DNA of 64,000 bases from NCBI RefSeq assembly GCF_019834675.1, contig NZ_JABUBU010000002.1, forward strand, positions 124,001-188,000. The letters run 5' to 3'. Position 1 is the first letter of the stretch. Each line of letters opens with the position of its first letter. The stretch comes from Rhodococcoides corynebacterioides. Lineage in GTDB: Bacteria > Actinomycetota > Actinomycetes > Mycobacteriales > Mycobacteriaceae. The translations under genes were made by a program, and so were the position numbers. The notes under the pieces were generated by a model that was not told the origin of the DNA, ran no database searches, and saw nothing but the letters and a program-made list of their open reading frames with translations. Shown piece by piece: positions 50,339-58,933 of the stretch.

Positions 50339-53300
50339 TCACACATTGAAGTACTTGGCCTCCGGGTGGTGGAGCACGAACGCGTCGGTCGACTGCTCCG
50401 GGTGCAGCTGCAGCTCCTCCGACAGGTCGACGCCGATGCGCTGCGGCTCGAGCAGCGAGACGAGCTTGATGCGGTCCTCGAGGTCGGGGCAGGCACCGTA
50501 GCCGAAGGAGTACCGCGCGCCGCGGTACTCCAGCTTGAAGTAGCCCTCGACCTCGTCGGGATCCTGGTCGACCAGCGAGCGGCCGCTCGGGAGCACGAGC
50601 TCCTCGCGGACGCGGCGGTGCCAGTACTCCGCCAGCGCCTCGGTCAGCTGGACGCCGATACCGTGCACCTCGAGGTAGTCGCGGTAGGCGTCGGCCGCGA
50701 AGAGCTCGTTGGCGAAGTCCGCGATGGGCTGGCCCATGGTCACCAGGTTCATCGGCAGGACGTCGACCACCCCGGTCTCGCGCGCGAGCTCCCGCGATCG
50801 GACGAAGTCCGCGATGCACAGGAACCGCCCGCGGTCCTGGCGCGGGAAGGTGAACCGAACCCGTTCCGGCGCATCGGGTTCCGGGGACTCGAGCACCACC
50901 AGATCGTCGCCCTCGGAGACCGCCGGGAAGTACCCGTAGACCAGGGCGGCGTGGGCGAGAATGCCGTCGGTGCTGAGCCGGTCGAGCCAGTACCGCAGCC
51001 GCGGCCGACCCTCGGTCTCCACCAGGTCCTCGTAGGTCGGGCCGTCGCCGGCGCGCGCGCCGCGCAGCCCCCACTGGCCGAGGAACAGGGCGCGCTCGTC
51101 CAGCAGTCCCGAGTACTCGGCCAGGGCGATGCCCTTGACGATGCGGCTGCCCCAGAACGGCGGCGTCGGCAGTTCCTTCTCCACCGCGACGTCCGACCGC
51201 GCCGGGATCTCCACCGCGACCTCGGCGGCCTTGCGCTTCTCGGCGATCCGGCGCGAGCGCTCGTGGCGTTCCTTGCGCTCGGCCACCTTGGCCGCCGCGG
51301 CGAGTGCCTCCGGGCTGTCGGGGGCGGGAGCGACACCGCGCTTGGTGTTCATGATGCTGTCCATGAGGCGCAGCCCCTCGAACGCGTCGCGGGCGTAGGA
51401 GACCTCGCCCTCGTAGACCTCGGCGAGGTCGTTCTCGACGTAGCTGCGGGTGAGCGCCGCGCCGCCGAGCAGCACGGGGAACTGCTCCGCGACACCCTTG
51501 GCGTTCAGCTCGAGGAGATTCTCCTTCATCACCACGGTGGACTTCACCAGCAGTCCGGACATGCCGATGACGTCGGCCCGCTTGTCCACCGCGGCGTCGA
51601 GGATGGCCTGGATGGGCTGCTTGATGCCGAGGTTGACCACCTCGTAGCCGTTGTTGCTGAGGATGATGTCGACGAGGTTCTTGCCGATGTCGTGCACGTC
51701 GCCCTTGACGGTGGCCAGGACGATGCGACCCTTGCCGTCCTCGTCGCTCGCCTCCATGTGCGGCTCGAGGTGTGCGACAGCGGCTTTCATCACCTCGGCG
51801 GACTGCAGCACGAACGGCAGCTGCATCTGACCCGAGCCGAAGAGCTCGCCGACCGTCTTCATGCCGGACAGCAGGGTCTCGTTGATGATGGCCAGCGGCG
51901 GCGTGGTCTGCATCGCCTCGTCGAGGTCGTCGCCCAGACCGGCGCGCTCCCCGTCGACGATGCGCCGCTCGAGCCGCTCGAACAGCGGCAGACCGGCGAG
52001 TTCCTGCGCCCGCGATTCGCGCGCCGACGCGGCGGAGACACCCTCGAAGAGCGCCATGAGCGCCTGCAGGGGGTCGTACCCGTCCCGCCGACGGTCGTAG
52101 ACGAGATCGAGCGCCACCTGACGCTGCTCCTCCGGAATCCGCGCCATCGGCAGGATCTTCGACGCGTGGACGATGGCGGTGTCGAGGCCGGCCTCGGTGC
52201 ACTCGTGGAGGAACACCGAGTTGAGGACCTGTCGCGCAGCCGGATTCAAGCCGAACGAGATGTTGGAGATGCCCAGCGTGAAGTGCAGCTCGGGATGCCG
52301 CTCGTGCAGCGTGCGAATGGCCTCGATCGTCTCGATGCCGTCCCGGCGCACCTCCTCCTGCCCGGTCGAGATGGGGAAGGTCAGCGCGTCGATGATGATG
52401 TCGGACTTCGGCACACCCCAGTTCTCGGTGATGTCGGTGATCAGGCGTTCCGCGATGCGCACCTTCCACTCCGCGGTCCGCGCCTGGCCCTCCTCGTCGA
52501 TCGTGAGGGCGACCACGGCGGCGCCGTGACGGGTGACCAGCTGCATGATGCGCTCGAAGCGCGAACCCGGCCCGTCACCGTCCTCGTAGTTCACCGAGTT
52601 GACCGCGCAGCGGCCGCCCAGGTGTTCGAGACCGGCCTCGAGCACCGCCGGCTCGGTGGAGTCGAGCATGATCGGCAGCGTCGAGGACGTGGCGAACCGG
52701 GACGCGAGTGCCGCCATGTCCGCCGCGCCGTCGCGGCCCACGTAGTCGACGTTGAGATCGAGCATGTGGGCGCCGTCGCGGGTCTGATCCTTCGCGATGT
52801 CGATGCACTTCTGGTAGTCCTCGGCGATCATCGCCTCGCGGAACGCCTTGGAGCCGTTGGTGTTGGTGCGCTCACCGATCATGAGCACCGAGGAGTCCTG
52901 ATCGAACGGCACCGCCGCGTAGAGGGACGACACGCCGTTCTCCGGCGCCGGAGTGCGGGTGCCGCGCGGGACCTCGTGCACCGCGTCGGCGACCTGGCGG
53001 ATGTGCTCCGGGGTGGTGCCGCAGCAGCCACCCACCAGCGCCAGGCCGTAGTCGGTGACGAACCCGCGCAGGGCCTCGGCCAGCTCGTCGGGCGCCAGGG
53101 GGTACTCCGCGCCGTTCGGCCCGAGCTGCGGCAGACCGGCGTTCGGCATGACCGACACCGGCACCGTGGCGTGCTTGCTCAGGTGGCGCAGATGCTCGCT
53201 CATCTCCGCCGGGCCGGTGGCGCAGTTCAGCCCGATCATGTCGACCCCGAGCGGCTCGATGGCCGTCAGCGCGGCGCCGATCTCACTGCCGAGGAGCATG

Positions 53301-53908
53301 GTGCCGGTGGTCTCGACCGTGACGTGGGTGATGATCGGGATCCGCACGCCCAGCTGTTCCATGGCGGCCTGCGACCCGAGGATCGCCGCTTTGACCTGCA
53401 GCAGGTCCTGGCAGGTCTCGATCAGCACGGCGTCGGCGCCGCCGTCGATCATGCCCAGCGCGGCCTCGGCGTACGCGTCCCGCAGCGCCCGGAACGGCGC
53501 GTGCCCCAGCGTCGGGAGCTTGGTGCCCGGCCCGAGCGAGCCGAGGACGAACCGGCCCATGCCGTCGCGGCCGGGCCCCATCTCGTCCGCGACCTCGCGG
53601 GCGAGAGCCGTCCCCTTGTAGGAGAGCTCGCGAATCCGGTCCGCGATGTCGTAGTCGGCGAGGTTGGGCAGGTTGCACCCGAAGGTGTTGGTCTCCACCG
53701 CGTCCGCACCGGCCTCGAAGTACTCGCGGTGGATCGCGCGAAGCACGTCGGGACGCGTGTCGTTGAGGATCTCGTTGCAGCCCTCTAGCCCGCGGAAGTC
53801 GTCCAGCGTGAGATCCGCCGCCTGCAGCATGGTGCCCATGGCCCCGTCGCCGATGACAACGCGCTGGTTCAGCGCATCGAGCAGGCGTGAGCGGAAGTCG
53901 GCAGGCAT
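50339..53908 (-). CDS. metH: Cobalamin-dependent methionine synthase MetH
   Basis: A 1,189-residue four-module enzyme. The homocysteine domain has zinc ligands Cys229 (GLNCATGP) and Cys295/Cys296 (GGCCGTT). The pterin domain follows (NTNGSKAF, DLNVDYVGRDG). The cobalamin domain has the DxHxxG motif with His739 in KGDVHDIGKNLV. The C-terminal SAM-dependent reactivation domain ends in PEAKYFNV. It consumes the product of the cobalamin block in the same window. Minus-strand TAGGCT lies 6 nt before the ATG, so there is no leader for a riboswitch. Confidence 0.97.
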   Translation of the reverse strand: MPADFRSRLLDALNQRVVIGDGAMGTMLQAADLTLDDFRGLEGCNEILNDTRPDVLRAIHREYFEAGADAVETNTFGCNLPNLADYDIADRIRELSYKGTALAREVADEMGPGRDGMGRFVLGSLGPGTKLPTLGHAPFRALRDAYAEAALGMIDGGADAVLIETCQDLLQVKAAILGSQAAMEQLGVRIPIITHVTVETTGTMLLGSEIGAALTAIEPLGVDMIGLNCATGPAEMSEHLRHLSKHATVPVSVMPNAGLPQLGPNGAEYPLAPDELAEALRGFVTDYGLALVGGCCGTTPEHIRQVADAVHEVPRGTRTPAPENGVSSLYAAVPFDQDSSVLMIGERTNTNGSKAFREAMIAEDYQKCIDIAKDQTRDGAHMLDLNVDYVGRDGAADMAALASRFATSSTLPIMLDSTEPAVLEAGLEHLGGRCAVNSVNYEDGDGPGSRFERIMQLVTRHGAAVVALTIDEEGQARTAEWKVRIAERLITDITENWGVPKSDIIIDALTFPISTGQEEVRRDGIETIEAIRTLHERHPELHFTLGISNISFGLNPAARQVLNSVFLHECTEAGLDTAIVHASKILPMARIPEEQRQVALDLVYDRRRDGYDPLQALMALFEGVSAASARESRAQELAGLPLFERLERRIVDGERAGLGDDLDEAMQTTPPLAIINETLLSGMKTVGELFGSGQMQLPFVLQSAEVMKAAVAHLEPHMEASDEDGKGRIVLATVKGDVHDIGKNLVDIILSNNGYEVVNLGIKQPIQAILDAAVDKRADVIGMSGLLVKSTVVMKENLLELNAKGVAEQFPVLLGGAALTRSYVENDLAEVYEGEVSYARDAFEGLRLMDSIMNTKRGVAPAPDSPEALAAAAKVAERKERHERSRRIAEKRKAAEVAVEIPARSDVAVEKELPTPPFWGSRIVKGIALAEYSGLLDERALFLGQWGLRGARAGDGPTYEDLVETEGRPRLRYWLDRLSTDGILAHAALVYGYFPAVSEGDDLVVLESPEPDAPERVRFTFPRQDRGRFLCIADFVRSRELARETGVVDVLPMNLVTMGQPIADFANELFAADAYRDYLEVHGIGVQLTEALAEYWHRRVREELVLPSGRSLVDQDPDEVEGYFKLEYRGARYSFGYGACPDLEDRIKLVSLLEPQRIGVDLSEELQLHPEQSTDAFVLHHPEAKYFNV

Positions 53909-53914
53909 GCCTCA

Positions 53915-53966
53915 AGCCTAGTGGGCGACCACGACACATCGGCGCGGGAGAGGGGGGTCGTAGGCT
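53915..53966. promoter_or_regulatory. Divergent leaderless promoters of metH and the PAC2 gene
   Basis: TAGGCT occurs on the minus strand at 53915-53920 (6 nt before the metH ATG) and on the plus strand at 53961-53966 (6 nt before GTG 53973). The identical hexamers face away from each other across 40 bp. Confidence 0.55.
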
Positions 53967-53972
53967 GGGTGG

Positions 53973-54887
53973 GTGATCGAGCCATTCGAGCCCTCGGGCG
54001 ACCGCGAGACGGACGACGGTGACGACCGGGCCGTGCCGACGCTGCGCGACCCCGTCATGGTCGCGGCGTTCGAGGGGTGGAACGACGCGGGTGACGCGGC
54101 CAGCGGAGCCGTCGAACATCTCGAACTGATCTGGGACGCGACGCCCCTGGCCGAGCTCGATTCCGAGGACTACTACGACTACCAGGTGAACCGGCCGACG
54201 GTGCGCCAGGTCGACGGCGTCACGCGGGAGATCGAGTGGCCCTCGACCCGGCTGTCGCTGTGCTCGCCGCCCGGCAGCGACCGCGACGTGGTGTTGCTGC
54301 GCGGAATCGAGCCGAACATGCGGTGGCGCAGCTTCTGCGACGACCTGCTCGACTTCGTCGAGGAACTCGGGGTGCGGACCGTCGTCATCCTGGGCGCGCT
54401 GCTGGCCGACACGCCCCACACGCGCCCCGTTCCGGTGACCGGCACGGCCTACAGCACCGACGCCGCCGAGCAGTTCAACCTCGAACAGACGCGGTACGAG
54501 GGCCCGACGGGCATCACCGGCGTGCTGCAGGATCAGTGCGTCCGTGCCGGTGTCCCGGCGGTGTCGCTGTGGGCGGCGGTGCCGCACTACGTCTCGCAGC
54601 CGCCGAACCCCAAGGCGACGGTGGCGCTGCTCCAGCGCGTCGAGGACGTCCTCGACATCGAGGTCCCGCTGGGCGAGCTCCCGACGCAGGCGGAGGACTG
54701 GGAACAGCAGGTCACCGAGATGACCGAGGACGACGAGGAGATCGCCGAGTACGTCCGCTCGCTCGAGGAGCGCGGCGACGCCGAGGTCGACATGAACGAG
54801 GCGGTCGCGAAGGTCGACGGCGACGCGCTCGCGGCGGAGTTCGAGCGGTACCTGCGCCGACGCGGTCCGGGCCGGTTCGGCGCGTGA
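53973..54887 (+). CDS. PAC2 family protein (Rv2125-like)
   Basis: A 304-residue protein of the proteasome-assembly-chaperone-2 fold: MVAAFEGWNDAGDAASGAVEHL at the N-terminus, GIEPNMRWRSFCDDLLDFVEELGVRTVVILGALLADTPHTRP and GITGVLQDQCVRAGVPAVSLWAAVPHYVS. The acidic C-terminal tail (MTEDDEEIAEYVRSLEER) is typical. In eukaryotes PAC2 helps assemble the 20S ring; in actinobacteria no role is established. Confidence 0.92.
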   Translation: MIEPFEPSGDRETDDGDDRAVPTLRDPVMVAAFEGWNDAGDAASGAVEHLELIWDATPLAELDSEDYYDYQVNRPTVRQVDGVTREIEWPSTRLSLCSPPGSDRDVVLLRGIEPNMRWRSFCDDLLDFVEELGVRTVVILGALLADTPHTRPVPVTGTAYSTDAAEQFNLEQTRYEGPTGITGVLQDQCVRAGVPAVSLWAAVPHYVSQPPNPKATVALLQRVEDVLDIEVPLGELPTQAEDWEQQVTEMTEDDEEIAEYVRSLEERGDAEVDMNEAVAKVDGDALAAEFERYLRRRGPGRFGA

Positions 54888-54909
54888 GCCCCGCTCACCG
54901 GCCGCGCCG

Positions 54910-56061
54910 GTGGTGAGCGAGGGCCGTCGGGCGTCGCTGCGGGTCGCCGCGCTGTACGCGGGCGGGTTCCTCGGGCCGTTCGGCGGCGGTGTCGTGGCCT
55001 CGATGCTGCCGGAGATCGGCGGTGACCTCGGCGTGTCGACGGGCACCGCGTCGTCGTCGCTCACCGCGTATCTGCTGCCGTTCGCGGCGGTCATGCTCGT
55101 CTCGGGGACGCTCGGCGCGCGGTGGGGTCGGGTGCGGACGGTGCGCTGGGCGTACGCGCTCTACGCGGTGTCCTCGCTGGCCTGCGCACTCGCGCCCACG
55201 CTGGGCCTGCTGCTCGGCGCTCGCGCGGTGCAGGGCGTCGCCAACTCGTTCACCACTCCCCTGCTCTTGGCGGCCCTGGCCGCGGTCACCCCGCGCGAGC
55301 GCCTCGGGCGCGTCCTCGGCACGTTCGGCGCCTGCCAGGCGGCCGGTCAGACCAGCGCACCCCTGGTGGGCGGGCTGTCCGCCGAACTCGACTGGCGGCT
55401 GTCCTTCGTCGTCCTCGCGGTGGTGTCGGTGGCGCTCGGCGCCGCCGGACTGCCCGGCGAGGTCGACGACGACCGCGCCGCCGAGCGGGGGGAGCCGGCC
55501 GGACGGCTGCGCGACGCGCTGACCCTGCCGGTCCTGCGGGTGGCCACGGTGGCCTTCCTGGGCTGGGGCGCCCTCGGCGGCCTGAGCTTCCTCGTCGCCT
55601 TCCGCGGCGAGGACACCTTCGGGCTCACCGCCGCGCAGCGCGGACTGCTGCTGACGGTCTTCGGTGTCGCCGGCATCCTCACGGCGCGGCGCGCGGGCGG
55701 GCTGATCGACCGGTGGGGTGCCCGCCGGACCATCGTCCTCGCCGCCCCGGTGGGCGCGGCGGCAGTGCTCGTCGCCGGCACCGTCGACGTACTGCTGGTG
55801 GTGGCGCTGGTGTGGGCCGCGGCCGGCGTCGCCTCCCAGATGATCCTGGTCGGGGTCAACACCGCGGTGCTGGGCTCGGCCGGCGCCAATCGGGGCGGTG
55901 CGGTGTCCGTGGTGCAGTCGTTCCGATTCTTCGGCGCGGCCGCCGCCCCGCTGGCGCTGACGCCTCTCTACGCGGTGCATCCGCACGTGGCGTTCGTCGT
56001 CCCGGCGCTGCTGCTGGGCATCGCCGCGCCCCTGCTCGTGCTGCGCGGGACCCGGCGGTGA
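54910..56061 (+). CDS. Major facilitator superfamily transporter
   Basis: A 383-residue protein with about twelve hydrophobic segments. The MFS loop signature GARWGRVRTVRWAYALYA follows helix 2, and a similar one (GGLIDRWGARRTIVL) opens the second half. It resembles drug/sugar efflux permeases; the substrate is unknown. GTG 54913 is an equally good start; no ribosome-binding site is clear. It lies 22 bp after the PAC2 gene and 50 bp before the Wadjet-like operon, in the same direction. Confidence 0.88.
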   Translation: MVSEGRRASLRVAALYAGGFLGPFGGGVVASMLPEIGGDLGVSTGTASSSLTAYLLPFAAVMLVSGTLGARWGRVRTVRWAYALYAVSSLACALAPTLGLLLGARAVQGVANSFTTPLLLAALAAVTPRERLGRVLGTFGACQAAGQTSAPLVGGLSAELDWRLSFVVLAVVSVALGAAGLPGEVDDDRAAERGEPAGRLRDALTLPVLRVATVAFLGWGALGGLSFLVAFRGEDTFGLTAAQRGLLLTVFGVAGILTARRAGGLIDRWGARRTIVLAAPVGAAAVLVAGTVDVLLVVALVWAAAGVASQMILVGVNTAVLGSAGANRGGAVSVVQSFRFFGAAAAPLALTPLYAVHPHVAFVVPALLLGIAAPLLVLRGTRR

Positions 56062-56099
56062 GCCCCGCCACCCCCGCGGGGTCCGACGAGGGCGCCCCC

Positions 56100-56105
56100 T
56101 ACCCT
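56100..56105 (+). promoter_or_regulatory. -10 element of the Wadjet-like operon (leaderless)
   Basis: TACCCT with a 6-nt spacer to GTG 56112. It supports an independent promoter and this start, although an in-frame GTG at 56058 overlaps the transporter stop. Confidence 0.4.
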
Positions 56106-56111
56106 GTTTCG

Positions 56112-57602
56112 GTGACCGATTCGACCGCACTGGACGACCGACTGCGGCTGCTGTCGTTCGCCACGGCCGAGAAACGGCTGGACTACCTGCGGGTTCTCCG
56201 CGCGTTCGACCACGCCCGGTCGGGATACGTGGTGCTCCTGCACGCCGGGGACGTCGCGGGCATCCTGGCGCGCACCGAGCCGGACGCGGCGTTGGTCGCC
56301 GCCGATATCGGCCCCCTGCTCGAGCAACTCCACGCCTGGGGCGTCCTCGAACGCAGCTACGACGGCTCCCGCGCCGCCACCCTCGCGGAGTACCGCAATC
56401 GGCACTACGTCTATCAGTTCGGCCAGGTCGGCTACCACGCCTATCGCGCGGTGGAGGACGTCGTCGCCGCGCGGGTCGACGACGCCGCGTTGTCCCGGCT
56501 CGCACTGCCCGACCTGCTCGCCGACCTCGCGGGTCTGGCGGCGGCGAACCGGGCGGGGGACGCCGACCGGGTGCACCGCACGTTGCGTCGCCTCGAGTCC
56601 GCGCTCGACGACATGGCCACGCGCGCGGCGCACTTCTACCTCTCCCTCGGCGACCTGGTGCGCACCACGGACGCCACGCCGGCGTCCTTCCTCGCGCACA
56701 AGGACGCTCTCCTCGCCCACATGCGCGAGTTCTCCTCCGACCTCGCCCGGTACGCACCGAAGCTCGCGGCCGCCATCACCGCCGTCGAGGAGTCCGGCAC
56801 GGAGGCGATGCTCGACCGCGCCGCGGACAGCGACGAGCGGGTGTTCCTCTCCCGCGACGACCGCCGCGCGGACCGGGCGGCGCGCTGGGCCGGTCTGGTG
56901 CACTGGTTCTCCGCCGAGGACGGCACGGCGGAGGTCGACCGACTGCGCGAGGGCACGACGATCGCCATCGCGGCCGTGCTGTCGCTGCTGCGGCGCGTCA
57001 CCGAGAGCCGCCGGACCGGCGTCAGCCGTGAGTCGCAGTTGCGCCATCTCGCCGGGTGGTTCGCCGCCGCGCCGACCGAGGACGCGGCGCACGCGCTGTT
57101 CGACGCCACGTTCGGGCTCGGTCGGCCGCGCCACCTGTCGATGGCGCACCCCGACGCCGAGGTGATCCCCGACCACCGCTCCTGGTGGGACGCCCCGCCG
57201 GTCGAGATCGCGCGAACCCTCGCCGAGACCGGACGAGCCCCCGCGGCCGGGGCGCCGGCGCGTGTGCACCGCAACGACGCCGGACTGCGGCGGCTGCGCG
57301 ACCGCCAACTCGACGCGCAGCGCCGCCGGTCCGAGGCCGCGGCCGCACTGGGTGCCGGTGTCGACGGCCGGGTGCTCGGTCCGGAGGAGACGGACGTCCT
57401 GCTGTCCCTGCTCGACGCGGCCCTGGGCGCCCGCGTTCCCGTGTCGGGGCGTATCGCCGCCACCACGGGGACCGAGGGCGCGACGTTCCTCACCCTCGCC
57501 CCGCACGAGCGGTCGACGGTGGTGCGCACCCATCGGGGGGTGCTCCACCTCGACAAACTGGCCGTCACCGTCGCCCGGCGCGAGCGCGGAGGTGCCCGAT
57601 GA
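56112..57602 (+). CDS. jetA: Wadjet type II-like subunit JetA (DUF2397, TIGR02677)
   Basis: A 496-residue kleisin-like (MukF-like) subunit. LLSFATAEKRLDYLRVLRAF near the N-terminus, LEYRNRHYVYQFGQVGYHAYRAVEDV-type text around residue 95, and SRDDRRADRAARWAGLVHWF are typical of DUF2397. In Wadjet systems JetA bridges the SMC heads and works with JetB to load DNA loops from small circular plasmids. The stop overlaps the jetB start (ATGA). An in-frame GTG at 56058, overlapping the transporter stop, is an alternative start. Confidence 0.88.
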   Translation: MTDSTALDDRLRLLSFATAEKRLDYLRVLRAFDHARSGYVVLLHAGDVAGILARTEPDAALVAADIGPLLEQLHAWGVLERSYDGSRAATLAEYRNRHYVYQFGQVGYHAYRAVEDVVAARVDDAALSRLALPDLLADLAGLAAANRAGDADRVHRTLRRLESALDDMATRAAHFYLSLGDLVRTTDATPASFLAHKDALLAHMREFSSDLARYAPKLAAAITAVEESGTEAMLDRAADSDERVFLSRDDRRADRAARWAGLVHWFSAEDGTAEVDRLREGTTIAIAAVLSLLRRVTESRRTGVSRESQLRHLAGWFAAAPTEDAAHALFDATFGLGRPRHLSMAHPDAEVIPDHRSWWDAPPVEIARTLAETGRAPAAGAPARVHRNDAGLRRLRDRQLDAQRRRSEAAAALGAGVDGRVLGPEETDVLLSLLDAALGARVPVSGRIAATTGTEGATFLTLAPHERSTVVRTHRGVLHLDKLAVTVARRERGGAR

Positions 57603-58933
57603 GGGTGCATTCCGTTCCCGATCTCGCCCTGGACAACTACCAGCGTGCCGTCCGGACGGTGCTGTCCCACCACCTGATCACCCGGACCTACCCCGACCGC
57701 GTCGCCTTGCCCCTGGTGCGGCGGTGGGCCACCGAACTGCGCGAGGACCTGCTCGACGCGTTCGGGTACCGGCTCGAGGTCACCGAGACCACGGCGCGCG
57801 TGCATCCGGTGGTCGACCGGCTGGACGCCACCCGCCCCGCCCGCACGGCCGCCGACCGGGTCTTCGACCGTCGTCGTTACGCGTTGACGGCCCTGGTCCT
57901 CGCCGCGCTCGGTCGCGCGGGCGATCAGGTGACCCTGTCCGAGCTCGCCGACGCGGTCGCCGCCGAGGCGCGCCGCGTGGTCGGCATCGACCTCGACACC
58001 GACCGCGCGGCCGACCGGGACGCCTTCGTCGACGCGGTCTCCTGGCTGGCCACCCGCGGCGCCATCACCATCGCCGACGGTGACGCCGGCGGCTGGGCCC
58101 GCGACCCCGACGCCGGGGAGGCGCTGTACGACATCGACCCCGGGATCGTCGCCGCGCTGTTCCGACCCGCGCGGCCGATCCAACACCTCGGCGGCGCGGC
58201 GGGCCTGCTCGCCGACCCGCCGCGCGACGCGGCCGACCGCGCCCGGCGCGCGCGGCGCGCCCTGGTGGAACGCCCCGTCGTGTACGGCGCGTCGGTCGAG
58301 GAGAACCTGCCCGACGCTCGGTCGATCGCGGACGTGGCGCTGCTCACCGGTCTGACCGCGGAACGCCGCGCCGAGGGTGTCGCGCTCATCGACACGTCGG
58401 GGCGGCTGTCCGACGTGCGCTTCCCGTCCACCGGGACGGTCGCGCAGGTCGCGTTGCTCCTGGCCGGGGAGATCGCGGACCGGGTGCTCGACCCCGACGG
58501 CGAGCCGCTGCCCCGCGTCGCGGTGACCCTCGACCGCACCGCGGACCTGGTCGCGGCCCTGGACACGGCCGTCCCCGCCGGCGGCGTCTTCGAGACGCTC
58601 GTCGACGAGCCCGATCCGGAGGTCGACCCGGACGACGAGCCCGCCGCACCGACGCTGCACCCGGTGGTCTCCGATGCGTGGCTCGACGCGACCGTCGACA
58701 CCCTCGTCCGCACCTACGGACGCACGTTCGCCGCCCAGTGGACCGCGGACGCGGCCGGGTTGCGGCGCGAGGCACTCGCGCTGCTCGCCCGACTCGCTCT
58801 CGTCGCGCCGGTCGACGGCGGCGTCGCCGCGCTGCCCGCGCTGGCGCGGTACCGCGGCGTGGTGGTGACGGTGCGCGAGCACCCGGCCGCCACCGACCTG
58901 TTCGCATCCGCACGCACGGAGGATCTCTCGTGA
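57599..58933 (+). CDS. jetB: Wadjet type II-like subunit JetB (DUF2398, TIGR02678)
   Basis: A 444-residue MukE-like winged-helix subunit. NYQRAVRTVLSHHLITRTYPD, REDLLDAFGYRLEVTETTARV, the RRRYALTALVLAALGR stretch, and RPVVYGASVEENLPD in the middle follow the DUF2398 pattern. The C-terminal part (VVSDAWLDATVDTLVRTYGRTFAAQWTADAAGLRREALALL) is typical. It is coupled by 4-bp overlaps to both jetA and jetC, as expected for subunits of one complex. Confidence 0.88.
   Translation: MRVHSVPDLALDNYQRAVRTVLSHHLITRTYPDRVALPLVRRWATELREDLLDAFGYRLEVTETTARVHPVVDRLDATRPARTAADRVFDRRRYALTALVLAALGRAGDQVTLSELADAVAAEARRVVGIDLDTDRAADRDAFVDAVSWLATRGAITIADGDAGGWARDPDAGEALYDIDPGIVAALFRPARPIQHLGGAAGLLADPPRDAADRARRARRALVERPVVYGASVEENLPDARSIADVALLTGLTAERRAEGVALIDTSGRLSDVRFPSTGTVAQVALLLAGEIADRVLDPDGEPLPRVAVTLDRTADLVAALDTAVPAGGVFETLVDEPDPEVDPDDEPAAPTLHPVVSDAWLDATVDTLVRTYGRTFAAQWTADAAGLRREALALLARLALVAPVDGGVAALPALARYRGVVVTVREHPAATDLFASARTEDLS

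Noticed and set aside
53909-53972. Cobalamin or SAM riboswitch upstream of metH
   Set aside because: The gap is 64 bp and is filled by two divergent -10 elements; the metH ATG is 6 nt after its hexamer, so no leader exists.
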